Assembly (NCBI GenBank): GCA_963750995.1
Contig: CAVVST010000004.1
Span: 248,001-312,000, forward strand
Reading direction: 5' to 3'
Source: CAVVST01 sp963750995
GTDB lineage: Bacteria; Acidobacteriota; Vicinamibacteria; Vicinamibacterales; UBA2999
Length of the DNA: 64,000 nt
Part shown: positions 19,787-28,497 of the stretch, in pieces
Layout: each line of letters starts with the position of its first letter
Position numbering within the stretch: the first letter of the stretch is position 1
Program-made: the position numbers and the translations under genes
The notes under the pieces: model-generated
Told to the model about the DNA's origin: nothing
What the model saw: the letters and a program-made list of their open reading frames with translations, nothing else
Database searches by the model: none

Positions 19787-20734
19787 CTACTCCAGGAATT
19801 TCTCGAGGTTGGTCCGGCCCCTGGATGCCAGCAGCGGCTTCCAGAGATCGCCAAGGGCCACAACCCGCTCAGGCACGTTGTCCAGGCGGAAGTCTTCAAT
19901 CTCCGCACCGTTCGAGACTTCATCCCAGGTCAATGGCGTGGAGACCGTAGCTAGCGGTCGGGGGCGGACCGAGTAGATGCTGGCGAGCGTGCTTCCCCAC
20001 CGGTTCTGGTTGTAGTCAACCAGCACGCGTCCCCGGGGACGCTTCGCCACTTTGTATGCCGAGGTCATGAGCGCCGGATGCCGCGAGGCCAGCTCCACGG
20101 CGAGCGCCTTCGCAAATGTCCACACCGCCTTCTGCAGCGGTCCGCGCACGATCGGCACGTAGACGTGCATGCCTTTTGACCCGCTGGTCTTGGCGAGCGG
20201 CTTCATGCCGAGCGTTTCGAGCGCGTCGCGCACGATCAGCGAGCACTCGCGCACCTGCGCAAAGCTTGCGCCCTCGCCGGGATCGAGATCGAAGTGCACG
20301 TAGTCGGGCCGATTGATGTCGTCGCACTTCGCATACCACTGGTTCAGATCGATGCATCCCAAGTTCGCTACCCACAGCAGCGACGGCATGTCGTCGATGA
20401 CGGGGAAGTCGATAATGTTCCCGTTGCCGTGATCGATGGTGCACGTCCGGATCCATGCCGGCCTGGGCGTGGGCGCGCGCTTCATGAAAAAGAACGGCCC
20501 GGCGGCGCCATTCGGGTAGCGCTTCATCACCATGGCGCGGTCGGCGATGTGGGGCAGCAGGACGGCGGCGACGTCCGCGTAGTACTGGATCAGGCCACCC
20601 TTCGTGATGCCGCGCTCCGGCCAGAACGGCTTGCGCAGATTGGTCAGGCGGACGTCCTTCCCGGCGACGGTGAGCGTCGCGTTATCGACGTCGTTTGGAA
20701 TCTGAACACGCTGCAGACGTGGTATCTCCTTCAA
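19787..20734 (-). CDS. Stand-alone LigD polymerase domain (primase-polymerase, NHEJ type)
   Basis: About 315 residues matching the AEP-type polymerase domain of bacterial DNA ligase D, which adds nucleotides during end joining. Motifs: VRLTNLRKPFWPERGITKGGLIQYY, MKRYPNGAAGPFFFMKRAP, the metal-binding DxD in YVHFDLDPGEG, KTSGSKGMHVYVP and KRPRGRVLVDYNQN. There is no ligase or nuclease domain and no Ku gene nearby. Start uncertain: a TTG at 20734 is used, with an AAGGAG shortly after it that could serve a later non-ATG start. Converges on the AI-2E gene. Confidence 0.9.
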   Translation of the reverse strand: MKEIPRLQRVQIPNDVDNATLTVAGKDVRLTNLRKPFWPERGITKGGLIQYYADVAAVLLPHIADRAMVMKRYPNGAAGPFFFMKRAPTPRPAWIRTCTIDHGNGNIIDFPVIDDMPSLLWVANLGCIDLNQWYAKCDDINRPDYVHFDLDPGEGASFAQVRECSLIVRDALETLGMKPLAKTSGSKGMHVYVPIVRGPLQKAVWTFAKALAVELASRHPALMTSAYKVAKRPRGRVLVDYNQNRWGSTLASIYSVRPRPLATVSTPLTWDEVSNGAEIEDFRLDNVPERVVALGDLWKPLLASRGRTNLEKFLE

Positions 20735-20830
20735 CCACGATGAGCACGAGAATCGCGAAGGACACGACTCACAAGTGGGGTTTTCGTTTCGTGCCCTTCG
20801 TAACCGTCGTGATCGTCGTGGTTCGTAACG
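20735..20830. repeat. Word-repeat element between the hypothetical gene and LigD-Pol
   Basis: Built from aaccacgatgagcacgag on one side and cgtcgtgatcgtcgtggttc on the other, with cgtttcgtgcccttcgtaac between. It encodes the last 20 or so residues (TTTITTVTKGTKRKPHL) of the hypothetical gene. A short relative (aaccacgacgttcg / ttcgtggtt) lies after rlmN at 53479. Confidence 0.6.
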
Positions 20831-21476
20831 GCTCCAGTTTGGGCGGGCGCTTGCCATGACGGATGGCGCCCTTCAGAGGAACGTACTCGAGTTCGAGACC
20901 GGCCGTCACACACCGGAGCAGCAGGCCACCGCGGCTCATGTCGCCGCGGCCGATGAAGTGCAGCGGGAACATCAGCCGGTCGCCGAACACCGGCAGGAGC
21001 AGATCGACGTACTTGCCGGAGGCGATGCTGCCCAGCAGGACGACATCGCAATCGGGACCTATGGCCGCCAGAACCGAGTTCGCCGCCTGCTCGAGCGGCT
21101 TGCGGTACGCCGGGTTGGCGAGGTTGATGTCGGTCGCCGCAAAGCCCTCGAAGGAGCTGAGCGTCACCTGGGTATCGGCGGCGCGGAGGCCCGCGTTCGG
21201 CGTAATCACCAGCACGCCTCCCGCAACTACCGGATCCGTCGGATCGGGCGGGCGTGCAAACCGACGCGCGTACGCCAGCTTGCCGCGAAAGTAGAGACCG
21301 CTGACGAAGCTGAAGACCTCGCCGAGCACCGCTCCCTCCCGGCTCTGCAGTTGACGTGCGAGCTGGAAGGCCGCATTCGGCGATGCCATCAGCCGTGCGC
21401 GCGGCCCGCCGCAATTGGCGGGCGACAACAGGAAGATCCGCGGCTTTACGCGCTGCGAAATGGGGTCGGGGGTCAT
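20769..21476 (-). CDS. Conserved hypothetical protein
   Basis: About 235 residues, no recognised domain. Distinct, globular-looking stretches: RIFLLSPANCGGPRARLM, AAFQLARQLQSREGAVLGEV, FSFVSGLYFRGKLAYARRF, GVLVITPNAGLR, CDVVLLGSIASGKYVD and FIGRGDMSRGGLLLR. The repeated GRGDMSRGG and LGSIASGKYV segments look like binding loops. The start is placed at ATG 21476, within an inverted repeat; another ATG lies at 21497. The C terminus runs into repeat DNA. Considered as Ku because of the LigD neighbour, but nothing in it resembles Ku. Confidence 0.7.
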   Translation of the reverse strand: MTPDPISQRVKPRIFLLSPANCGGPRARLMASPNAAFQLARQLQSREGAVLGEVFSFVSGLYFRGKLAYARRFARPPDPTDPVVAGGVLVITPNAGLRAADTQVTLSSFEGFAATDINLANPAYRKPLEQAANSVLAAIGPDCDVVLLGSIASGKYVDLLLPVFGDRLMFPLHFIGRGDMSRGGLLLRCVTAGLELEYVPLKGAIRHGKRPPKLEPLRTTTITTVTKGTKRKPHL

Positions 21477-21543
21477 TTTTCGAGGACGCTTCGCCATGTC
21501 AGTCCCCGAACTGTCCTCGAAAAATGACCCCCGACCCCATTTC
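21461..21543. repeat. Large perfect inverted repeat (REP/REPIN-like)
   Basis: Two 31-base arms are exact reverse complements, starting gaaatggggtcgggggtc and ending gacccccgaccccatttc, around a 21-base centre. The words ggggtc and gacccc are typical of REP-type elements. It carries the possible start codons of the hypothetical gene and touches the DUF4112 stop codon. No transposase of the RAYT type is in the window, so it would be a passenger copy. Confidence 0.8.
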
Positions 21544-22039
21544 AAAAGACGTAACTGGCGGCAGTGGCGAGCAGCCATCCGACAATCACGAAAGGAATCA
21601 CCGCGACGAGTACGACCAGCGCCACCATCAGGACGACGAACAGCCAGTCGCCTGCGGAGGCCGTTCGCTCTTCCTGCGCATGAAGTTCGAGCAGCGCCAG
21701 ATTCATGTTGTTCGCCTTCCACGCAAAGTCAAAGAGGTCGCCGACGACCGGGACGGCGCCAAGCAGTGAGTCGATGGCGACATTGAAGATCATCCGCAGC
21801 TGAACGATGCGCGGAAGGGCGAGTTCGCGAGCCTGCCAGAGAATGCCGATCGTAAAGAGAGGAGACACCAGGTCGCCAAGCCCCGGCACCAGGCCGAGAA
21901 TCGGGTCGAGGCCCACGCGGTAGGACGTGCCCGGGACGACGAATGCTGAGTCGAGCAGCTGTGCAACTTTACGCAGCCCCTGGAGCCCCTGAGTCTGTCG
22001 CGAGGTCAGCTGGCGGAGACGCGTCACACGAGGCTTCAC
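21542..22039 (-). CDS. DUF4112 membrane protein
   Basis: 165 residues with the family signature LDSAFVVPGTSYRVGLDPILGLVPGLGDLVS and LGAVPVVGDLFDFAWKANNMNL. At least two hydrophobic segments, including the C-terminal LFVVLMVALVVLVAVIPFVIVGWLL. Function unknown. It sits downstream of fabH on the same strand. Confidence 0.9.
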   Translation of the reverse strand: MKPRVTRLRQLTSRQTQGLQGLRKVAQLLDSAFVVPGTSYRVGLDPILGLVPGLGDLVSPLFTIGILWQARELALPRIVQLRMIFNVAIDSLLGAVPVVGDLFDFAWKANNMNLALLELHAQEERTASAGDWLFVVLMVALVVLVAVIPFVIVGWLLATAASYVF

Positions 22040-22062
22040 AGCTCCATTCTAGGCGCCGCGTT

Positions 22063-23100
22063 TCATACCCGATGCGACTCCTTGAGTCCCCACCTCAGCA
22101 GGATGGCGCCGACTGTAAACCCAGCGCCCACCGCCGCCAACAGGACGAGATCACCGCGCTTCAGGCGGCCGCTTTCGAGCACGTCGTTCAACGCCAGCGG
22201 AATAGTCGCCGCCGTGGTGTTGCCGAAACGATCGAGGTTGATGATCACTTTCTCTTTTGACAGGCCGAGACGATCCGCCGCAGCGCCGATGATCCGGCTG
22301 TTCGCCTGGTGCGGCACAAACCAGTCGATATCGCCAGGCTTGATGCCGTTCCGATCGAGAATCCGCCGGCACACCTCTTCGAAGTTGCGCACCGCGAACT
22401 TGAAGACGATCTGTCCATCCTGCCGGACGTAGTGCTGTCGCTGCTCGATCGTGTCTTTCGAGGCAGGCAGCCGGCTACCGCCGGCCGGCATGCAGAGCGC
22501 CGGGCCGCCGCTGCCATCGACATAGTTCTCGAAATCGATGATCCCGATGTCGTCGGCGTCGCTGGCTTCGACGACGCACGCGCCGGCGCCGTCGCCGAAC
22601 AGCACGCAGGTCGTGCGGTCGGTGTAGTCGATGATGCTCGACATCACGTCGGCGCCGACCACCAGGGCGCGCCGGCTGGCGCCGGACGCCACCATCGCCG
22701 CACCCGTCGTCAGCGCGTACACGAATCCCGAGCAGGCGGCGACCAGGTCGTATCCCCAGGCATGCTTCGCGCCGATCATGTCCTGCAGCACGCAGGCGGT
22801 GCTGGGAAACAGCGTATCCGGCGTCGTCGTACCGACGACGATGAAGTCGATGTCGGCCGGCGTCAAACCGGCGCGCTCGATCGCCTTGAGCGAGGCCTCG
22901 CGCGCGAGGTCGGAGGTGGCGACGCCCGGATCGACGATGTGGCGCTCGCGAATGCCGACGCGCTGCATGATCCACTCGTCGGAGGTGTCGACCATCCGCT
23001 CGAGGTCGGCATTGGTGAGAACACGGGGCGGCACGTAGGTCGCGAGGCTGGAGATGCGGGTGCGGCGCAAAGCGCCCGCCGGTGTCGGCGTCGTTACCAC
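22063..23100 (-). CDS. fabH: 3-oxoacyl-ACP synthase III (KAS III)
   Basis: Starts fatty acid synthesis by condensing acetyl-CoA with malonyl-ACP. 345 residues, intact. Catalytic Cys in DLVAACSGFVYAL, His in VPHQANSRI and Asn in RFGNTTAAT; LFGDGAGACV is also present. The GTG start overlaps the ruvB stop (GTGGTAA), so it is translated from the ruv message. Confidence 0.95.
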   Translation of the reverse strand: MVTTPTPAGALRRTRISSLATYVPPRVLTNADLERMVDTSDEWIMQRVGIRERHIVDPGVATSDLAREASLKAIERAGLTPADIDFIVVGTTTPDTLFPSTACVLQDMIGAKHAWGYDLVAACSGFVYALTTGAAMVASGASRRALVVGADVMSSIIDYTDRTTCVLFGDGAGACVVEASDADDIGIIDFENYVDGSGGPALCMPAGGSRLPASKDTIEQRQHYVRQDGQIVFKFAVRNFEEVCRRILDRNGIKPGDIDWFVPHQANSRIIGAAADRLGLSKEKVIINLDRFGNTTAATIPLALNDVLESGRLKRGDLVLLAAVGAGFTVGAILLRWGLKESHRV

Positions 23101-24119
23101 AGTCGAGAGTCCCTCCCGGGAGCCGTGAGTCCGAAATATTCGTAGGCGCGCGCGGTCGCAACGCGGCCGCGCGGCGTTCGATCGAGGAAGCCGGCCTGGA
23201 TCAGGAACGGCTCGTAGATGTCCTCGATTGCATCCCGCTCTTCGCTGACGGCCGCGGCAAGGCTGTTTACGCCCACCGGGCCGCCACTGAACTTGTCGAT
23301 GATGGTCCGCAGGAGCTTCCGATCCACTTCGTCGAAACCCTGATCGTCGACCTCGAGGAGCTTCATGGCGGCGTGCGCCACGTCGACGGTGATCCGACCG
23401 TCGGCCCGCACCTGCGCGTAGTCGCGCACCCGGCGCAGGAGGCGATTGGCGATCCGCGGCGTGCCGCGGGATCGCCGCGCCACCTCCGCCGCCGCATCGT
23501 CATCGATCGAGACGGCGAGAATCGAGGCGGAGCGGCGGACGATCTCCTCGATGTCGGTCACTTCATAAAAATCGAGCCGATGAACGATGCCGAAGCGCGC
23601 GCGCAGCGGCGCCGTCAGCAGGCCGGCGCGCGTGGTCGCGCCAATCAACGTGAATTTCTGCAGCGGAACTTTGACCGAACGCGCGCTCGGACCCTGGCCG
23701 ATGACGATGTCGAGCTCGTAGTCTTCCATCGCCGGATAAAGGATTTCCTCGATCGCGGGCGCCAGGCGGTGAATTTCGTCGATGAACAGGACTTCGTGCG
23801 GCTGCAGGTTGGTGAGCATCGCGGCAAGGTCGCCGGGCTTTTCGATGACCGGACCGGCAGTCGCGCGAACCGGTACGCCCATCTCGTTGCCAATCACGTA
23901 GGCCAGCGTCGTCTTGCCGAGCCCGGGCGGGCCGTACAGGAGCACGTGATCGAGCGCTTCGGAGCGGCCGCGGGCGGCCGCAATCGACACCTCGAGGTTG
24001 TCGCGAACGCGATCCTGGCCGATGTATTCGTTCAGGGAGCGCGGGCGCAGTCCGGCTTCGTACTGCGCGTCCTCGTCGACGCGGCCGCCGGTCAGGACGC
24101 GATCGCCCCTCGATTCCAA
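23094..24119 (-). CDS. ruvB: Holliday junction branch migration helicase RuvB
   Basis: Hexameric AAA motor that drives branch migration with RuvA. 341 residues, intact. LNEYIGQDRVRDNL, Walker A GPPGLGKTT, Walker B VLFIDEIHRL, sensor GATTRAGLLTAPLRARFG and the arginine finger region are present, and the C-terminal winged helix ends with RTPRGRVATARAYEYFGL. Start is a TTG at 24119, directly after a repeat that separates it from ruvA. Confidence 0.97.
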   Translation of the reverse strand: MESRGDRVLTGGRVDEDAQYEAGLRPRSLNEYIGQDRVRDNLEVSIAAARGRSEALDHVLLYGPPGLGKTTLAYVIGNEMGVPVRATAGPVIEKPGDLAAMLTNLQPHEVLFIDEIHRLAPAIEEILYPAMEDYELDIVIGQGPSARSVKVPLQKFTLIGATTRAGLLTAPLRARFGIVHRLDFYEVTDIEEIVRRSASILAVSIDDDAAAEVARRSRGTPRIANRLLRRVRDYAQVRADGRITVDVAHAAMKLLEVDDQGFDEVDRKLLRTIIDKFSGGPVGVNSLAAAVSEERDAIEDIYEPFLIQAGFLDRTPRGRVATARAYEYFGLTAPGRDSRLW

Positions 24120-24152
24120 CTCGGGGCGATCCTGAGCCTGTCGAAGGATCGC
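24120..24152. repeat. Repeat with TTCGACAGGCTCAGGA core between ruvA and ruvB
   Basis: The short ruvA-ruvB spacer consists mainly of gatccttcgacaggctcagg (minus strand) with the flanks ggcgatcc and ggatcgc able to pair. This core word is seen in dispersed repeats of many unrelated bacteria, from general knowledge. Only one copy is in this window. Confidence 0.6.
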
Positions 24153-24760
24153 TCACCGCATCAGCTCCCTGAGCGCGCCCTTGAGGGCGTGCTCGAAGGT
24201 CTGCGTGCTGGCGGCAGAAGACAGGGTGGCATCGACCGCTTTCTCGGCCAGCGGCCGATGATAGCCCAGGTTCTGCAGCGCCGAGAGCAGATCGGCGCGC
24301 AGTCGCTCGATCGGCCGATTCCGGCACAGGCGCGCCCACACCGGCGGGCACGGCGAGATGCGCGAGACGATCCTTCAGTTCGAGCACCATTCGCTCCGCG
24401 GTCTTGCGGCCGACGCCGGGAATCGCGGTGAGCCTCGCCAGATCGCTGCGATGGATCGCGCCGACGAGCTCGGCCGGCTCGATGCCCGACAGCACGGCTA
24501 CCGCCAGCTTCGGCCCGATGCCGCTGATCGCGATCAGCCGCTCGAAGAACTGCTGTTCCAGCGTCGTGAGGAACCCGTACAGCTGCAACGCTTCTTCGCG
24601 CACGTGCGTGTGGATGCGCAGGGAGACGTCGGCGCCGACGTCACCCGCATCGTAAAACGTGACTGAGCGGCACATTCACCTGGTAGCCAACGCCCTGGAC
24701 GTCAACGATGAGAAGGTTTGGTTGTTTGTCGAGGATCCGGCCGCGGAGGAATGCGATCAT
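24153..24760 (-). CDS. ruvA: Holliday junction branch migration protein RuvA (two frameshifts)
   Basis: Tetramer that grips the Holliday junction and loads RuvB. N-terminal OB domain MIAFLRGRILDKQPNLLIVDVQGVGYQV; middle HhH motifs LIAISGIGPKLAVAVLSG and LTAIPGVGRKTAERMVLELKD; C-terminal domain III ALQNLGYHRPLAEKAVDATLS. Extra bases near 24663 and 24313 break the frame; removal gives 201 residues. Its ATG (24760) overlaps the ruvC stop. Confidence 0.94.
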
Positions 24761-25338
24761 CCGTTGGCGGGAGGACGGTAATCGCGCCAGGTTTTCGGAA
24801 GGCGGACCTGAAGGTCCGCCTCTGCGGTCTTGCGGGAACCGCCATTGTAGAGGGCCTTCAGGCCCGCCGGCGGAACCGAATGCAGGTGGCAAATGGCCAC
24901 CGCCAACGCGTCGGCGGCATCGTGGGGCGAGGGCGGTTTCGTCAATCCCAGCAGCAGCTTGATCATCTGCTGCACCTGGTGTTTCTCGGCGCGCCCATAG
25001 CCGACGACTGCGCGCTTCACGGCCGCGGGCGTGTATTCAACGACCGGGCAGCCGCACTGGACCGCCGCCAGCATGGCGACGCCGCGCGCGTGTCCGAGCT
25101 TGAGAGCGGTGCGGGCGTTGATGGCGGAAAACAGGCTTTCGATGGCGACGCAGTCGGGTGCGGACGAGGCGATGAGAGCGGACAGCTCGCGGTGAATGCG
25201 GGCGAGGCGCTGCGGGAAGGGATCGCGGCCCGGTGCCGTAATCGCGCCGCACGTCACCAGCCGTGCGACGCGGCCGTCCGTCTCCACGCAGCCATAACCC
25301 GTGCGTTGGGAGCCCGGATCGATCCCGAAAATCCTCAC
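24757..25338 (-). CDS. ruvC: Holliday junction resolvase RuvC
   Basis: Cuts Holliday junctions. 193 residues from a GTG overlapping the yebC stop (GTGA). Catalytic acids: Asp in FGIDPGSQRTGYG, Glu in AIESLFSAIN, and the pair in PHDAADALAVAICH. The usual family length is about 170; the final 25-30 residues (NGGSRKTAEADLQVRLPKTW) come from a hairpin repeat, so the tail is repeat-derived. Confidence 0.95.
   Translation of the reverse strand: MRIFGIDPGSQRTGYGCVETDGRVARLVTCGAITAPGRDPFPQRLARIHRELSALIASSAPDCVAIESLFSAINARTALKLGHARGVAMLAAVQCGCPVVEYTPAAVKRAVVGYGRAEKHQVQQMIKLLLGLTKPPSPHDAADALAVAICHLHSVPPAGLKALYNGGSRKTAEADLQVRLPKTWRDYRPPANG
24796..24872. repeat. Twin hairpin element (CTGAAGG type) inside the ruvC 3' end
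   Basis: Contains ggcggacctgaaggtccgcc and, about 30 bases later, gggccttcaggcccgccgg. The same paired arrangement (acctgaaggt, then ggccttcaggcc) occurs near 13096. Here it is translated as part of RuvC. Confidence 0.7.
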
Positions 25339-26085
25339 GCCAGGGAGGCCTCGATCTCCTTCTCCTCGACGTCGAAGTTGGCCCAGACGTGCTGGACGTC
25401 GTCGTGATCCTCGATGGCTTCCATCAGCTTCAGCATCTGCTGCGCTTCCTTGCCAACGAGCTTGACGTAGTTCTGCGGCACCATGGCAAGGGCGGCGCTG
25501 GCCGGCTCGACGCCGAGCGCCTTGACCGCGTCGCGCACCGCCTCGAAGCTCTCGGGCGCGCACACGATCTCCCAGCCGCTCTCGTCGTCACTCATGTCGT
25601 CGGCGCCCGCGTCGAGCGCAGGCCGCCAGGAGCTTGTCCTCGTCGACATTGCCCTTTTCGACGAAGATCTGGCCCTTGCGGGAGAACATCCACGCCACGC
25701 TGTTCTCGGCCGCGAGGTTGCCGGCGTGCTTGCCGAGGAGATGTCGAATCTCGCCGACCGTGCGGTTCTTGTTGTCGGTGAGCGTCTCGATCATCAGCGC
25801 CACGCCGCCTGGGCCGTAGCCTTCGTAGGTGATTTCCTCGTAGGTGACGCCCGGTTCTTCTCCGGTGCCTCGGCGAATGGCGCGCTCGATGTTCTCGCGC
25901 GGCATGTTGTTCGCCTTGGCATCGGCGACGATCGTGCGCAGGCGGGGATTCATTTCCGGATCGCCCCCACCGTTGCGGGCCGCGACGGTCAGTTCCTTGA
26001 TGATGCGGGTGAACACCTTGCCGCGCTTGGCGTCGGCAGCACCCTTCTTATGCTTGATTGTGTGCCACTTGGAATGGCCTGACAT
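25335..26085 (-). CDS. yebC: YebC/PmpR family regulatory protein (one frameshift)
   Basis: 249 residues after removing an extra base near 25623. MSGHSKWHTIKHKKGAADAKRGKVFTR, NPRLRTIVADAKANNMPREN, YEGYGPGGVALMIETLTDNKNRT and NSVAWMFSRKGQI mark the family. YebC proteins act as transcription regulators and, in recent work, as aids to ribosomes stalled at proline stretches. It heads the usual yebC-ruvC-ruvA-ruvB order. Confidence 0.95.
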
Positions 26086-26140
26086 GGCGGAAACTCCAGA
26101 AAATACGGGGAAAAAGCAGACGTTGATTCTACCAGACTCG

Positions 26141-26926
26141 CTACGTCCGACGGGCGAGGATAATCCACACCTCGGCACGTTCATCCCAGGCGGCGCCGCG
26201 ATAGTCGCCCAGCAGGGCCGTGATTTCAAAGCCGGCCTTCTCCAGGCGGCGAGCCATCTGTGGCACGGAGAGCGTCCTGAATGTCAGCGCGAAGCGGCGC
26301 GTATGCTGGGCTCCGCCAATCCGTTCGGTGAACTCCTGGTCGAAGATGGTGAGGTGCCGGGCGCGATCCTGGCGCACGGTTTCAACGAGGGTGACATGGG
26401 TGCCGCCGCGCCGGTTTTTCCAGCCTTTGAGACTGACGCGCTTCTTGTACTCGTCCCACGACGGCAGGTCGGCAACCAGTTCGACCCCGAACGTGCAACC
26501 AGGCCGGAGGACGCCGTAGACGGCGCGCAGCGTCTCAGCCAGATCGCGTTCGCGAAGCAGCGACTGGAGAACCCCGTATGGCGCGATCACGAGCGAAAAC
26601 GTTGAGGCCGGAAACGGCAGCGCACGGATATCGCCCCGGACGATCGAAACGCGCCCGTTCAACCGGGCCCGATTCACGCGCCTGCGGGCGCGTGCCAGCA
26701 TCGCGTCCGACCGATCGATGCCGACGAGCGAGACGCCGGCACGCCCCAGCGGCATCGCGATACGGCCAGTGCCGCACCCGAGCTCGAGCGTGGTGCCGCC
26801 CGCCCCGGCGGCGACCGTCCGCCAGAATGGGACGTCGCGGCGGCCGAGCGTGCGCGCGTTCTCCCAGTCGTAGAAGGGCGCGTACTCGTCCCAGCCTTCG
26901 TACCCTTCGCTACGTTTTCTGGCCAA
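26141..26926 (-). CDS. SAM-dependent methyltransferase, class I
   Basis: 261 residues with GYEGWDEYAPFYDWEN, motif I TLELGCGTGRIAMPLG, acidic LVGIDRSDAMLA, GDIRALPFPASTFSLVIAPYGVLQSL and GVLRPGCTFGVELVADLP. Substrate unknown. I use a TTG start (26926), which overlaps the end of the preceding methyltransferase by 17 bases. It may act in sequence with that gene. Confidence 0.85.
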   Translation of the reverse strand: MARKRSEGYEGWDEYAPFYDWENARTLGRRDVPFWRTVAAGAGGTTLELGCGTGRIAMPLGRAGVSLVGIDRSDAMLARARRRVNRARLNGRVSIVRGDIRALPFPASTFSLVIAPYGVLQSLLRERDLAETLRAVYGVLRPGCTFGVELVADLPSWDEYKKRVSLKGWKNRRGGTHVTLVETVRQDRARHLTIFDQEFTERIGGAQHTRRFALTFRTLSVPQMARRLEKAGFEITALLGDYRGAAWDERAEVWIILARRT

Positions 26927-27750
26927 CGGTCGCAAAGAGCATCGTGTTCTGGATTTCAACGAAGCCGGGGCCGGCCGCGGCGGCTTCGGTGGCATATGTG
27001 GCGAGCACGTCGAGATACTCTCGGCCGAGGGCCCGGATGGCTTCGGCCGGCGCCTGCTGGATTGCCTCCTCGACGGCCTCGCGGCGGCGTGTCCAGACAT
27101 CCGGCGGCGGCGGGCCAAGGCGCGACTGTGACACGGGGAACAGGCGTGACGTTCAGCGGCTCGATGCCGCGACGCGCGAAGAGCCCGGGAAGCCTTGGAC
27201 CCACCGCGGCCTCTGATTTCTCACCACGCGCGGCGGTAAGCGCCGAAAAGAACCGCATCGATGTTTCGAATGCCTTCACGCCCGCCGGAGTTGCGGAATA
27301 CCAGTAGCGTGCGCTGTTGTCGGGCTCGACAGCGAGCACGCGGCCGCCTGAACGCGTGACCCGGGCGAGCTCGCCAACCGCTGCCTCGACGTCGCCGATG
27401 TGCTGCAGCACGGCGACGCAGAAGGTCGAATCGAACACGCCGTCAAGGAATGGCAGGTGGCCGGCATCGGCTGTTGCGTACGCGACGCGAAGGTTGTGCC
27501 CGGCCGTCTGGTACTTGGCGATCATCACGCGCTCGATTATGAGGTCGACGCCGACCATCCGGATCTGTGAGACGTGGAGCCGTCCGATACGGACCTCTGC
27601 GGTGCCTTCGCCGCAGCCGACGTCGAGAATGCGGTTGCCGGGCCTCGGCCGGAGCGTCTCGGCCAGGAAATCCGTGAAATCGTCGTTCCACCACCGCTCG
27701 CGCAGGTACTTGAGCGTGGGGGAGGTCAGCGCGTCGATCGAATTCGCCAT
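26910..27750 (-). CDS. SAM-dependent methyltransferase, UbiE/COQ5-like (one frameshift)
   Basis: 279 residues after removing an extra C near 27135. Motifs: LDVGCGEGTAEVRIGRL, VGVDLIIERVMIAKY, VAYATADAGHLPFLDGVFDSTFCVAVLQHI and ARVTRSGGRVLAVEPDN. The C-terminal part (EAIRALGREYLDVLATYA) is helical. Start ATG overlaps the stop of the membrane protein gene (TGATG). Substrate unknown. Confidence 0.85.
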
Positions 27751-28496
27751 CAGTCGGACACTGCGAGCTCGCCTGGAATGATCGGCCGCGTGCGCGGCAG
27801 CATGCCCAGCCGTGAGAGCCGCCCCACGAACGCCAGGATGCCGACGAACACAGCCAGCTTCGTGATGTCGCCGGCCCGGGTCGCCGGCAGGACCTTCCAC
27901 ATCACTCCCAGCACCGGCTGCGCGATCGTGACCGCCCAGACCGTTCCGTAGAAGTATCGCCGCTCGTGACCTTCTCCCTGCGTTGACGGCTTGACACGGG
28001 GCAGGCGTCCCATGGCTCCCAGGAACCAGACCGTTCCGGCGATTGGGAAGTACGCCGCGAGGTACATCTGTTTCAGTCGCCATTCACCGGTAAAGACCGC
28101 CCACACCAGGCCCGCAATGTTCAGCGCCGAAAAGGCGATGACCTCGCCCCACGCCGTCGTGTAGCACACCCGGCGATACAACGGATTCGGCCGGTCTTCG
28201 GTGAACCGGATGATGTAGGGCGCCGGCTCGCATCCCGGCAGGCGGCCTCGCAACGCCGCAGCCCCCGTGCAGAAGAGCACGACCGAAAACCACGTCATCG
28301 TCGGTTGGTCGACGCCGCGCTCGAACAGGTCAAAAGTCAGCGGCCCCGGTGCGATGAAAAACACGAAAATCCAGATCGGCCAGTGCAGGACGCGGTAGTA
28401 GGTCTTGTTACGATGGCGAATCGTCCGCTCGGTATCGAGCTCGATGTAGCGCGCGTCGGTCCGGACGTTCACGTCGGCCATGGGAAGCCCAGACAT
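27750..28496 (-). CDS. Polytopic membrane protein, unknown
   Basis: 248 residues with about five hydrophobic segments, including WPIWIFVFFIAPGPLTFDLF, MTWFSVVLFCTGAAALRG, VIAFSALNIAGLVWAVF, QMYLAAYFPIAGTVWFLGAMG and LAVFVGILAFVGRLSRLGM. No domain recognised. AAGGA five bases before ATG 28496 sets the start; another ATG lies five codons later. It sits between the ABC genes and the two methyltransferases with almost no gaps. Confidence 0.75.
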   Translation of the reverse strand: MSGLPMADVNVRTDARYIELDTERTIRHRNKTYYRVLHWPIWIFVFFIAPGPLTFDLFERGVDQPTMTWFSVVLFCTGAAALRGRLPGCEPAPYIIRFTEDRPNPLYRRVCYTTAWGEVIAFSALNIAGLVWAVFTGEWRLKQMYLAAYFPIAGTVWFLGAMGRLPRVKPSTQGEGHERRYFYGTVWAVTIAQPVLGVMWKVLPATRAGDITKLAVFVGILAFVGRLSRLGMLPRTRPIIPGELAVSD

Positions 28497-28497
28497 T

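Noticed and set aside
20769..21476. Ku homologue next to the LigD polymerase
   Set aside because: No Ku beta-barrel or core motifs; the sequence pattern is unrelated.
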